Of a DNA stretch of 64,000 nt, positions 12,570 through 23,988 are shown one piece after another (within the stretch, counting starts at the first letter, position 1; every line of letters starts with the position of its first letter). Origin of the DNA: Penaeus vannamei. Taxonomy: Eukaryota > Arthropoda > Malacostraca > Decapoda > Penaeidae. A model generated the notes under the pieces. That model ran no database searches. It was not told the origin of the DNA and saw only the letters and a program-made list of their open reading frames with translations. The stretch lies in contig NC_091553.1 of assembly GCF_042767895.1 (NCBI RefSeq), forward strand, positions 34,275,570 to 34,339,569, given 5' to 3'. The position numbers and the translations under genes were made by a program.

Positions 12570-14470
12570 GTGCATTAAACATGTCTGGAGATTATCTCCA
12601 GAAGACCTTCCTACTCTTCGAACCTCTACCCCCTACAACTATCACCAAACCCCCAATCTCCCTTATTACTACCTTACAGCCTTATTCTCCATCTCCATAA
12701 TACTACCCCCCCTCAACACCCAATTCCACATGTCATTCTACCACCACTAACCCTAAAAATACTTTTCGTGATCCCCCTACAGCTCTTTACTTGGTTAATG
12801 CTCTTTTTTAAAGTCTCAAACCATGTAGGCAGTCCTTTTCCATGCCTGACGCGATCACTTGTCTCGTAAAGCTTAAGCTATAGCATTATCAAAACTTGTA
12901 TCTCTGGCAACCCCATCCCTGCAGAACCTCATCCAACTCTTAGTTCTGGTAAAAGTATTGAATCCCCAAACTACCCAGCTGAAAAAAGTCAGATTTTGGA
13001 GAAGACTTGATCGGTTGCCTCAGACCAGGATGTGATATCGGTACATTGCTGCTCCATTCCTCCTAGGTCATCAAAAACCCACCAACATTGCCAAATTTAC
13101 TTTCAGTTCACATGACCCCTTTCGTATCTACATTAATGAGAGCGAGAGCGAGAGCGCTGACGCCGAGGGCCAGCCACACCCAGCCTCGGCCCCCATCCAG
13201 CCCTGATAGCAAAATGAGAGGCAAGACCTCATGCCAGGCAGCGAGGCGTCCTGACAATCCCTCCCTGTTCATCTATACCAACCTCCTCCCCGGCAATGTC
13301 AATTGTCACTTTGGACATCCTGCCAAAGTGGCACCAGACTGATGCCCCCCTCTGCCCAACTTGTTCATAATTGATCAAATACACACATGAGCTAACTGAG
13401 GCAGACCCCATAATTTATTATAGGCTGACTCGAACTTTTAAGTAGGACAGAGGTAGCAGCTCTCAGATACAAAGGGTCTGGCTCTACATGATGCCAGACA
13501 GGAAGCACATTGACAAGGTTTCTTGTACTCCCTACTGCAGTAATGTCGCTCATTCTGCCCCTCCCCCTCCCCCTTCACCTGATGTTCCTACACCCTTCCC
13601 TATACCTACTTCCCCACTTCCACTTCCACTTCCACTTGTACATTCAACCTCCACCCCCAATCATTCTTTTGCCACTCTAAATCCAGGTCTAAATCCAGGC
13701 ACCCCAATCTCAACCAGTTCCAACCTCAACTACAGCCACAACACCATCTCCTCTCCCCCCCTCATAAAACCTTGTCCCACAACTCCAACCCACTCCACTG
13801 CAGAAACTATGGAAGACCTTCAGAGCTATATGCTTGAAACAAAATTCCACAACTTGTGCTCCCTCCACACTTGAAGTGATTGCCGATATCCATAACCCTC
13901 CTACTCATATTCCCCCTACACCCCTTCCTCCTCCTAACACACCCCCTTCAACTCCAACTATACGCACATTCTCCCTCCCTCTCCTTCTATCCTTTCCACT
14001 AACTCCTGGATACACAAGGGAATCACTCGTGTCACACCCCCTAGCTCCTTCCCTCCCCAGATTCCATACCATGCACCGGCAATTTCACTCATGAAATGAC
14101 TAAAATATAGCTCTCCTACATTGGAATATTCGCTGTTTCTGTTCTCTCATACCAGACCTACATCATATCCTTGCTTCTTATAACCTGTTCTCCTTCCTTA
14201 GACGCATAAATGTCCTTCACTTGATCTGATTCCCTTACCTAAACCACCATAACCCTTTCCCTCATTAACTCCATTACCTGTCTCCAACTTTCCAACATTA
14301 CTCTAGATGATGCATAGCACCTATGACCTGACATCACCCTTTACTATACCTTCCTATAGTGCTACATGACAGATGCCTAGCATAATACTTTCGCTTTTAA
14401 CCATTTTAACCATTGAATACTCAATTTAGCCCAGCCAAATGGGACAGATTTTTCATAATCGCCTCCCCCC
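12570..14470 (+). pseudogene. Degenerate LINE ORF1, tandem copy 2, with start of an endonuclease ORF
   Basis: The second unit contains SIIKTCISGNPIPAE-like sequence (near 12880), the VRPYQPPPRQC-type RNA-binding region (13050-13340), the Pro-rich NVAHSAPPPPPSPDVP segment (13540), and ETMEDLQSYML (13805). It then reads LLHWNIRC near 14115, which resembles the beginning of a LINE apurinic-type endonuclease. About 120 bp of GC-rich sequence (13130-13252) interrupts the RNA-binding region relative to copy 3. Stops and frameshifts throughout, so it is not functional. Confidence 0.6.
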
Positions 14471-14479
14471 CCCAACCCC

Positions 14480-15070
14480 ATAGTTCCTTACTCGGGAAAC
14501 ACTATTCTTTCAACAATGTTTCCAAAAGCAAGTGGGAGTGTTAGCTTCTGTTCCCAATTTTCCCTGTCTCGTAACAGTCGCATCTGAAACAAACTATAGC
14601 ATTATCAAAACTTGTATCTCTGGTAACCCCATTCCTGCAGAACCTCCTCCAACTCTTAACTTGTACCGGAACTGACTCTTCCCAGCAAAATGCCCTATGG
14701 ATATTGATTAGTCAGATTGTGGAGAATACTTACTCGGCTGCCTCAAAGACGAGGACGTGATATCAGTATATTGCTACTCCATTCCTCCTAGAAGTCATCG
14801 TAAGAAACCCACCAACATTGCCAAAATTACTTTCCATACACATGACGTTCACTTTCGTATCTACCTTGGTAGACAATCCCTCCCTGTTCGACCATACCAA
14901 CCTCCTCCCCGTCAATGTCAAAGCCGTTGGCGCTTTGGACATCCTGCCTAACACTGCCGTTCCATAGCCCAATGCTCCCTGTGTGCCCAACCCCGTCATA
15001 ACCAATCAAACTGCACAAACTGCGGTTACCCATAATCTATTTTATAGAGGTTGCCCCGTCTACACGTTTG
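14480..15070 (+). pseudogene. Degenerate LINE ORF1, tandem copy 3, truncated
   Basis: The best-preserved copy of the family's core: PTNIAKITF near 14811, then LGRQSLPVRPYQPPPRQC, RWRFGHPA, a stop, and a CCHC-like run (CSLCAQPRHNQSNC) near 14955-15015. This is the zinc-knuckle region of a LINE ORF1 protein. It ends abruptly near 15070, without the Pro-rich part seen in copies 1, 2 and 4. Confidence 0.65.
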
Positions 15071-15689
15071 AGTCTAAGAGCCATATTCTTAATCAATCCT
15101 ACATCAAAACACACACATGTGGGGTGTCCCACACCACGGTTGGGGGGCACATTTTTTTGGTATTCGAGAACGCCATGTGTTGTGGAATGGGATTGGTAAC
15201 CCAGTGACTTAGTGCTGCTGTGACTCGAAGGTTGGTATGAATGCGTGTTTTTTGTGTGGCGTGTATGTATGATTCTGTATGTATGCAGCCTATGTATATA
15301 CACGTGTACATATATACAAAATTTTCTGTCTGTACATCCTGTCTGTCCAAACCTTTTCTCGTTAGTATTGAATGAAGCACGTAATCTACCTACCTCATAC
15401 ATTCTCATCAACATATATCTATCGGAATAACTAGTTGCAATCCTACAATCTACCACTCTCCGCCTACGCGCCCTATGAGCCCTACATACTACACAAAATT
15501 CCTCCCTCGACCTCTACCTTTTTTTTCATACTTTTGTTGGATTTCTTGGTTATCAACCAGCAGCATGTGGCCAAGGTATTTAAGCCATGGATCCTATTTA
15601 TTATTTCAATCTAAAGGTCATAAAGTTTTGTCTCCCTTAGAAAGGTCATTACTCTACACTAATAAATATACTATCAAATGAAAAAATAC
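15071..15689. other. Unassigned intergenic sequence
   Basis: Between the ORF1 tandem array and the minus-strand LINE. Only short chance ORFs are present. I see no supported gene. Confidence 0.6.
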
Positions 15690-15779
15690 GTATTCTTTAT
15701 TTATAATTCTGAAATAATTTTCAGGTGTTGTCTTTGGTTATATTTTTGACATGTGGTTATTAAATGATTTATTGTGCTG

Positions 15780-18700
15780 CTGGTGTTGGTCTCGGCATTA
15801 AGGGGGAAAGGTCTTTTTGATGTAGGGAGTGAGGTGTGTCAATCTTGTACTGTTGACCCTTAGGCGGGCCAACACCACCACCTCCCTCCTGACTTTTCTG
15901 TGGGCTGTGTTCCACACTTCAACATAGTTGCAGGTCGGTCCAAAGTCAGAAACACTCACATTGCCACAGGAGATGGATTTTTGCTTTTATAAGACACAAA
16001 ACACCTAAGATCTGTCTGGACTATAAGGTCCAGATCGCCAGTTGACCCGGCTAATCGATCAGCCTGTTCATTGCCATGGATACCAGAGTGGCCTGGCACC
16101 CATATCAGCTTGATTGATTTGTTGGCACTATGTAGTTTAAGAATATTATTACCCAGCTTTTCATTTTGAGTGGTTTCTAATGATTTAATGGCTTTCAGTG
16201 AACTTCATGAATCAGAAAAAATGACTATTCTATCGTGGGTCGTCGATAGTGCAAAACAATAGCTTTATTGCTGAACTTTGCTATTGATAAAGATCGATGT
16301 CTGAATCTGAACCTCAATTCGCATTCAGTCGACCATACACCTGCACCCACTACTTTCTCGGTCTTGGAGCCGTCGGTATATATATGAAAAAAAGGTAATG
16401 TTTTATAAGGATCTCTCTGAACCTCTGGCGTACCTCCACCTCCGGCGCCATGGCCTTGGTTGATGGAAGACAAACTTCCATGATTGAAAAATTGCGCGTT
16501 TCCCATGGCGCTATATTTACCATCGATACCCGATACGACTTTAAGGATGAGGTCGTGGAGTCTTGCGGTAAAGGGCCTGATGGCTCCATTACCGTTGGGG
16601 TGGCTCGGGTCTCGAGCCACCTTTGCGGCATATGTCAGTGCCAGCTGGCCGCGTCTGAGTCGGAGGGGAGGTACTCCTGACTCTACCTCTAGACGCTCAA
16701 TCCTTGTACATTTGAGGGCTCCAAGACATCTACGCACACATGCATTCTGCACAACATCCAAACCTTTCAAAGTTGAGGCCGATGCCGAACCATACACGAT
16801 TGACCCATAATCTACTTTAGACCTAATCAGGGCTTTTTATATCATTAGCAAAGACTTTCTATCAGCTCATTTATTTCCAGAAATGCACTTTAATAAATTA
16901 GGTGCTTTTTGACATTTATTCTTTAACTGACCAATGTGGTCTTTCCAATTAAGTCTACGATCAAAAAGTAAACCAAGAAATCTAGCAGAATTTTGAATGG
17001 GTATTGGGTGGTGGTCTAGAGTTAGCCTGATGTTCGGCATCCTCCTACGTGAAAAAATTACCCCAATACTCTTTCTTGTGGAAAACTTAAGACCCCACTG
17101 GAGGCCCCAGTTATGAATCATATCCAGTGCCAATTGAATGCGATCTGCTGAGAATTCTGCATTACTGCTGGAATGCCATAATGCACAATCATCAGCGTAC
17201 AGTGAGTATTTAAGATTCCGAGGGGGAACTGGTAAGATGTCATTTATCATACACAAATAATGTAGGTGACAAGACACTTCTTTGTAGGACCCCGTTTGCC
17301 TGGACAAAAATGTCTAAGTGACATTGTCAGAAAATAATTTGACAGCAAAAGTTAGAAATGAAATTTTGAATGAAACAAGGTAAGTTTCCACGTAATCCAA
17401 AAGCATAAAGTTTTCTGAGTAGGCCATATTGTCATGTCATGTTGTAGGCTTTTTCCATGTCTAAAAATACTGAAATCAAAAAATGCTTTTTGGCAATTGC
17501 CTCTTGAATATGACTGGCCAGTTTTACTAGCTGATCGAGAGTTTGGCGCCCTTTTCGGAAACCGCACTGCTCGTCTACTAGTAAATTCCTGGAATTTAAA
17601 AAATGCAATAGCCTACTGTTAACAATTCGTTCCATGACCTTGCATAAGCAACTTGTCAACGCAATTGGGCGGTAGGAGATGGCATGTTTGGGATTACCCC
17701 CTCCTTTCAATATGGGAATGATATGCGCGAAGTGCCATGAGTTTGGAAAAGTCTGGCTTTTCCAAATTTCATTGTACACTTCTAGCAACTTTAATCATGG
17801 CATCATGATTAAGATGCTTTATCATCTCATACCAAATCTCATCTGGGCCTGGTGACGTTCCTCTACAGGCTTCTAGGGCTCGGACAAGCTCATTCATTGT
17901 AAGATGTTTATTGTAATCAAATTCATGTCCTGTGGCAAAGTGTATGGGTTGCAGCTCAGCCGCTTCCTTGATGGTCAGGAATGCGTGACGGTAGTTGTCT
18001 GAGCTGCTTGTATAAGAGAACTGCCTGGCGAGTGCAATAGCGATGTCTCTAGGTGAGTCTAAATTGTTTCCGTCATGGATAATGCTTTTAATTTTGAAAG
18101 CTAGGAGTCTCTTTTGGCCTGTCTGATTGTTCTACGAGCCCTATCTCTTGCTAGTTTGTAATTACAAAAGTTCTCGTTTGTGATGTTATTTTTGAAAAGA
18201 TTGTAGGCCCTATTGCGTTCACACATTACCCTGCGGCAATCTGGTATCCACCATGGAACTCTATGCTTATCGCTATCTGTCGAAGTCTTAGGAATGGATT
18301 TCATTGCTGCATCTAAAATAGAATTTTGAATATTGTTTACTTTATCATCAATGGTTTCTCCAACAAGTTCGAGCTTGACGCTCCTTGTGAAGGCGACCTC
18401 GTCTGCTCTTTTTACGTTAAATTTAGGTGCTGAAGGCGTTCTTATTGTGTCGCATGAATATTTAATAAAAATAGGAAAGTGGTCGCTTCCCAACGAGTTG
18501 TAAATGGTGTGTCACTTGGCTGCTACTGTTGAAGAGACCAGAGATAGATCAATAAAGCTCAAATTACCGGTATTATCGTCCACTCGCGTTGGACTACCAT
18601 CGTTCAGGAGGATTAAATCGGAATCGTTAACAAGCTTAACTACTTGCTCACCTCTACCATCCACCCGAAGGGAACCCCATAATGTATGACGAGCATTAAA

Positions 18701-19105
18701 ATCACCTAAAATTACTTTATTCTGTGGCAGACTATCCTGAAGAGCAAAGAGCTCATCATAAATTACCATATTGTCAGGTGGACAATAAACTGAACATGTA
18801 GCCAGATACGTGCTATTGACTTTTACTTTGCATGCGACTATCTCCAAAGTATAATCTATTGTCACTTCTGTAAAAGGGAGGTTCTGGTGGATGTACATGG
18901 CTACTCCGCCTCCACCCCTACCCTCTCGATCCTTCCGACACAGATGGTAGTTACTCAATGAAACTAAATCATCGGAAATAAGGTAGTTTAAATGTCTCTT
19001 GTAGGACGATAATATCGGGAGCATAAGACGAGGCTAATAATCTGAGGTCATTTACTCTAGTTCTAAGACTTCGACAGTTCCATTGTATAATGGTCAACGG
19101 GGATT
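15780..19105 (-). pseudogene. LINE ORF2: endonuclease, reverse transcriptase, RNase H (frameshifted)
   Basis: Read 5' to 3' on the minus strand. The endonuclease begins with IQWNCRSL and DIIVLQET (near 19085-19000), shifts frame near 18985, and continues with KDREGRGGGGVAMYI, ILGDFNARHTLWGS and MGSDHFPIFI. The reverse transcriptase has SYRPIALTSCLCKVMERIV and QCGFRKGRQTLDQL (17788-17432) and the catalytic YADD motif (SLYADDCALW, near 17190). RNase H has HIYTDGSKTE (near 16385) and WVPGHSGIHGNEQ (near 16070). A tail REVVVLARLRV (near 15870) matches the region that follows RNase H in I-like elements. It normally nicks target DNA and copies element RNA. At least four frame breaks and a TGA within RNase H make it a pseudogene. 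Confidence 0.8.
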
Positions 19106-19144
19106 ACGTTTTATGGGGTTTAGAAGTGCTTTGTCCGCCTTTTT

Positions 19145-20438
19145 TCACCTTTTTCTGGGAGGGAGGCGCCGCCTCTCCCGAGCTTCCTGAGGCTTCTCGC
19201 GGGAAGATTTGGAGACAATAGCCTTCATGTCCTGCGCCTCTCTGCGAGGGAGACGCCCGGCCGAAGATGATCTGCTCCGAGGAGCAGACCAAAAACCAGA
19301 CGAAGTCCTAACAGGAGTCGCCTGGACGGGAAGGTGTGATCCAGATTGTGATTTGGTATCATCCTCCTTATGTTGCTGCTTTTGCTGGGTTGATTCAGCA
19401 ATTTGTTTAATAGTTTTGTTCATTCAACAATCTGACTCATTAATTCCTTAACCGTTTCCTTAAGTTCAGCAATTTCTTTGTCCTTAGCCACAAGATCCTG
19501 ACTGACACTGCTTGTACTGGGGATGTTGTTAGTTGCTACTGAAGCGTAGGAAGTATTGGGCTTGTTGGTCAAGCCTCCAACTTACCTCTTGGCTTCACGG
19601 TAACTAACATCATGACCTCTCATGTATGCTAATATTTCAGTCTCCTTCTTTAGGCTGCTGCACTCGGCAGAGCCTGACTGATGGGGACCTCCACAGTTAG
19701 CATGCTTGGAAGGGTTTCCAGTACATGTAGTGGTGTCATGAGCTCCAGCACATTTACCGTAAGTAAACTTATCTGTATCTTTGTCAATGCAGCGTAATGG
19801 TGTCCAAATTTTTAACATATATTACAGCGCATAGGTTTTTTAATATAAGGCCTTACTTAGACACGTTCGTATCCAACATAGACATACTCAAGAATCTTAC
19901 TCGAAGCAAAGGTCAAAAAACACAATCCGGTTTTTGTTCGCACATTCTCGTCTTTCTTGGTCATGCAATTCACGTCCATTACGCCTTGGTCCTTCATGTT
20001 TTCAAGAATTTCACTTTCATCCATCGTTCTCAAATCCCCATGAAAGATTACTCCCTTACAGGTATTTGGGCCAACAAGAATAGTTACTTTAACCTTCAAA
20101 TCATAAAGCTGCGTCAGTTTAAGCAAGTCGTTAACCTGGGATTTAAATTGCACTTTTACAGGGAGTCTACCATCTCGCAATTTCTTTACAAAATCAAAGT
20201 CGCCGTCCACTCGACCATCAAGGACCTTCTTGATGAAGGGGTTAACATTCTGAAGCGACTGATTTTCATTCACGCATCTGAGAGCCAAATACCTTGCATT
20301 CTCTGGAGGGATAGCAAGTCGTTCACGTCGGTCATTAGTTGAGATTCCATTATTCGAAGTCGAGGTCATAGGACGGTCATGGGTCGCCCCTCCTCCTCGA
20401 GGAGAAGGGCTAGCCAGGGAGTCAGTCATCACGGGCAT
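19145..20438 (-). pseudogene. LINE ORF1 (gag-like RNA-binding protein), broken
   Basis: The first part (20438-19857) starts MPVMTDSLASPSP and carries LPVKVQFKSQVNDL and CKGVIFHGDLRTMDESEI, a typical RRM-like/pre-knuckle region of LINE ORF1. A Cys/His-rich part (19818-19582) follows in another frame with KCAGAHDTTTC and HANCGGPHQSGSAEC, the zinc knuckles. A basic Ser/Arg/Lys-rich tail (19423-19145) comes last. Such proteins coat element RNA. Two frame changes relative to a single ORF make it non-functional. It lies immediately upstream of ORF2, as expected. Confidence 0.7.
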
Positions 20439-20470
20439 CGGACCAAGTCCGACCCCTGGGCTTTTACGAT

Positions 20471-21263
20471 TTACTTTAATAGCTCAGAATCAATAATGTG
20501 AAGCGTGACGAGAGTCCTCGGAAACCAAGGTAGCTCAAGTGGCACTAGGCTTTTTAATTTATTGCTGCTGCATTTTGAAAGTGGTCTGGACTAATCAACA
20601 TTCCATACACGAGCGTGACCTCTACCTCTTCCATAGTACCGTTTAAAAGGAGGGGCGGAGCGTGTACCGTTTGCTGTCACCATGCTGTACTGGTAACACT
20701 ACTTGCATATATCTAAACTATGACTAGTTTCTTATTCTACTGGCAAGTATCTACCCTTTCACTAATCATTCTGATGGTCTACTTGCATTCATCTACAATT
20801 GCAAGCATAATTTCCATATTCTACTTTCAGATATCTACCTTCACTTCTCTCTAGTACTGCACAGCACGTACCCAATACACCCAGGGCTCTTCTAGTTACC
20901 ACTTCCATACTATACTTGCATACATTCTATCTTTAAATCTACCACAGCCAGACCCTCCTACCATATACATCCACACCAAACACCCAACCCTGCGGCTACT
21001 ACTACCCTCCCCCTTCCTCATCCACCACCCACCCATTACCACAAATACATATGAATGGATTTACGCCATGAAAAATATATTATTACGCTTGAAAAATATA
21101 TCATTAATAAATATGCTTATTTGGGCTAAAACACATGTAACCTATACATACCTGAAGATGTGAAATAAGATGAGAAGGTACTGCGGCAAGTTGTGATGTT
21201 CCAGTCCTCCATGAGGTAGTTACTTCTTGAAAAACCTTCAGTGTTGAGAAGCAAAAAATGATA

Positions 21264-21269
<6 letters not shown>
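20471..21269. other. Unassigned intergenic sequence
   Basis: Low-complexity CT-rich stretches with repeated short blocks (CTACTTGCAT / ATCTAC types, 20690-20930). No gene seen. Confidence 0.5.

Positions 21270-21301
<32 letters not shown>
21270..21301. repeat. 32-bp T homopolymer
   Basis: An uninterrupted T run. It could be the poly(A) tail, read on the minus strand, of a retroposed copy, but no source element is evident beside it. Confidence 0.9.
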
Positions 21302-21303
<2 letters not shown>

Positions 21304-21419
21304 ACTTAGAGATCTGTCATCATACTTAAAGATATAGGTGCCATACAAGCTATATTTCACATAATCACGTTTTATTTTAACTTGGAGATGATTGTGGGGA
21401 GGGGTCACAGGCTACACAA

Positions 21420-22130
21420 TTGTCCCAACAATTCGTAGGATTTGAGCGTGATGTAGCCCCACACCACCTTCACGTCAGACCTTTAAGAATACCACTCCAA
21501 TGTGGTGTGGGACGTAGGGATCCCGCATTTCGTCTCTCTCGTACTCCCTACTCTAGTAATGTTGCTCACTCTGCCCCTCCCCCTCCACCCCAAGATGCTC
21601 CTTCACCCTCCACTATACCTACTTACTTCCCCACTTCCACTTTTACCTCCTACCTTCCCCAAATCCAGACACTCCAATCTCAGCTACAGCCCCAGCACCA
21701 TCCCCTCTCCCTCTCCGCACTACACGCAGACATACTAAACGTTCCACCCCTTATGCTACCACACACTCACCTCCACCTACCTTTGCCTCTACTCCTTAGA
21801 CACCAGTCACCTCTTCCCCCCGTCATAAGAAAACATTTGTCCCATAAAACTCTCCAACTCCACTGCAGAAACTATGGAAGATATTCAAAACTATATGCTT
21901 GAGAGACAATTCCACAACTCATACTCCCTCCACACTCATAATGACTGCCGATATCCATCCTCCTGCTCATATTCCACCGACAACCCATCCTCCTACTCCC
22001 TCCCAACATAACCTATCCCCTTCAACTCCTTTTACTACCAATATCCATCCTCCCGATATCTATCCTCCGCCTACTCATATTCCCCCTACAGGCATTTGGT
22101 ACGTTATTGTCTTCTGGGACCCCTGACTTG
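21420..22130 (+). pseudogene. Degenerate LINE ORF1, dispersed copy 4
   Basis: The same family as the tandem copies at 11.4-15.1 kb. It carries TPYSSNVAHSAPPPPP (near 21540), a Pro/Ser/Thr-rich run, and a block near 21860 equivalent to TMEDIQ / YMLERQF. No zinc knuckle is preserved. Frame changes near 21890 make it a relic. Confidence 0.6.
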
Positions 22131-22690
22131 ATTAGTACACTCAGTAGAGTAAATATGTAGCTAGAGTTTATTTTTCTTCTATATAGAGCTTAGCCTCTCT
22201 GTGTAAGTATTTGTCCATCTTACGATTTCTGTGATATCATCGAACAGCAAACCGAGACATTCTTTAGGTGGTACGAACTGGTACTCTACAACAGTGCAGG
22301 TCCCTCCCTGGTGATTGGTGTTGCTTTGCGTGAGGGCGCTCTGGAAGACATATCACGGACAGTTTTCTCTTTAAGCCTTTCTTGATGAACTTTACCATTA
22401 TCCTTTATCGGACACTCACGGAAATACATCGAATATTAAATTTCAAAATCTCAGTCACAGAACCTTGAAGTGCAACATATTCTAAGACATTTTAATTTGT
22501 GTCCCTTTTTGGGGGGTCAGAGTAGATGAAGATACCCAAATCAGTTTGTTGGAAAGTATAGCAAATTATCAAATGTTTATTACATTAAATTGTTAAATTC
22601 ATTAGAGTTCAAGATTATTCCGTAAACTTAGAATAAATAAACACAGAAACAAAATGTGTTTATTTGCATCTCAGCATCATAAAAAAATGC
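22131..22690. other. Unassigned intergenic sequence
   Basis: AT-rich sequence with no coding or repeat signal that I can support. Confidence 0.5.
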
Positions 22691-22693
22691 ATA

Positions 22694-22942
22694 TTACTGC
22701 ACAATTTCCATCATAACCTGAAATGTAAAAAATAAAAAATAAAAAAATAAAAAAAATAAAAAAAATAAGCCTTCCTTGGCACAAGTGACCCGGCTACGGT
22801 CCTGGTGTATGGCAAAGCTCCTCCTGTCGCTGAGGCTGACAATCTCCAGGCTGCCGAAGTATTCGTCTGCAATAATCACAGTGCTGGAGGTTGTGATGAT
22901 GGTGCAAATCACAGCTAACACGATCTTGCTGGTCGCTGCCAT
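22694..22942 (-). CDS. Unrecognised short ORF with hydrophobic N-terminus
   Basis: An 82-codon ORF starts MAATSKIVLAVICTIITTSS, which looks like a signal peptide or membrane segment, and continues ADEYFGSLEIVSLSDRRSF. The last 24 codons run through A/T homopolymer sequence and are unlikely to be real. The same frame is open upstream (EVSEEKEA before the Met, back to about 23090), so this could be an exon or a retroposed fragment rather than a gene with this start. No family recognised, no neighbour supports it, and no clear splice donor follows. Confidence 0.15.
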   Translation of the reverse strand: MAATSKIVLAVICTIITTSSTVIIADEYFGSLEIVSLSDRRSFAIHQDRSRVTCAKEGLFFLFFLFFYFLFFTFQVMMEIVQ

Positions 22943-23319
22943 GGCCTCTTTCTCCTCGCTGACCTCCAGGATGGTGCTTCCTTTGAAAAGGATGTCAACG
23001 AAGTAGAGAATTTCTACTTCAGCGGTCTTGAAGCTGGTCCTGAAGCTGGTCCTTTTTGCCTTGCACTGAGGTGCGTCGAAAATGAATATGCTCCATCATC
23101 TGTGGAGGAAAAAAATCCTGCAAAGGAAGCAGCTTCAACTGAGGAGGGATGTGATAATTTTCGGGCAGGGCTTCGCATCCTATGTCGATCCTCTGCCACT
23201 TCTTGTTCTGGGGCTTTTTCACCTGGATCTTCTTGGTCCTCTTTCTTCTTCCTCTTGTAATTCTCCCCCTCCTCCTCCTACCCCTCCTCCTCCTTCTCCG
23301 CCTCCTCATTCTTCTTCTT

Positions 23320-23460
23320 CTGTGTAGTCCAGTGGTGAACGTGCTGGTCTTGCAATCATGTTGACCTGCGTTCTATCCTGCGCGGTACCAGTGAACGGTA
23401 ACCCCGGCCATTCCTTGCACACAGGAGGAAACTTAGAAGGCAAAATAAAACAAACAGTAT
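23320..23460 (+). mobile_element. tRNA-derived SINE
   Basis: A tRNA-like head has an A-box-like TAGTCCAGTGGTGAACGTG (23325-23343), an anticodon-loop-like TTGCAAT, and a B-box-like GCGTTCTATCC (23368-23378). A body and an A-rich end (AAAATAAAACAAAC) follow. The internal pol III promoter pattern is that of a tRNA SINE. The lack of a closed acceptor stem argues against a functional tRNA gene. Confidence 0.6.
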
Positions 23461-23518
23461 GTCACAGCAAATAATTTCCATTGTAACAAATGGAATTGAA
23501 ACTAAATCTTAGTAAATT

Positions 23519-23988
23519 TTAAATCTCCTCCTCCCTCTCCTCCGCCTTCTTGTTAATCTTCCTAATATTCTTCTCCCCCCCTCTCCTCTTCATTCTCTTC
23601 CTTCTTCTCCCCCTTCTCGTCCTCCCTCCCCCCTCCTCCGCCTTCTCCTCCTCCTCCTCTTCCTCCGCCTCCCCCTCACCTCCTCTTCCTCCTCCTTCCC
23701 TTGGCCCTCCTCTTTCTTCTCCCTCCCCCTCCTCCAACCCCCACTCCCTCCTTCTCTCTTCCACCTCCTCCTCCCTTTCCCCTTTCTCCTCCTCCTGTTC
23801 CTCTTCCTCTTCTTTCACCCCCTCCCTCCTCTTTCTTCCCCTCCCTCCTCCTTCTTCTTCTCCCTCTTCCTCTTCCTCCTTCCCCTCCTCCTCTTCCTCC
23901 TATTCTTATTCCTCTTATTCCTCCTATTTTTATTCCCCTTATTCTTCCTTCCCCTCTTCCTTCTTCTCTTCCTCTTCCTCCTCTTACG
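23519..23988. repeat. 470-bp polypyrimidine tract (CTT/CCT)
   Basis: Almost pure C/T on the + strand. It makes long spurious Ser/Pro or Glu/Arg ORFs on the two strands. It abuts the TTAGG satellite. A shorter CT-rich patch at 24543-24605 flanks the satellite on its other side. Confidence 0.9.

Larger units (their letters stand above)
15690..20470 (-). mobile_element. I/Jockey-like LINE retrotransposon, nearly full length, defective
   Basis: A minus-strand element of about 4.8 kb. It carries ORF1 (20438 to 19145) followed by ORF2 (about 19105 to 15780) with endonuclease, reverse transcriptase and RNase H in the usual order. The presence of an RNase H domain (IYTDGSKTE and WVPGHSGIHGNEQADRLA) points to the I-like group rather than Jockey proper. 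ORF2 is broken by several frameshifts and stops, so this copy is not autonomous. No clear terminal poly(A) or target-site duplication was identified by eye. Confidence 0.8.

Noticed and set aside
23325..23378. tRNA-Ala/Cys gene
   Set aside because: No paired acceptor stem; the pol III boxes and A-rich tail fit a SINE.
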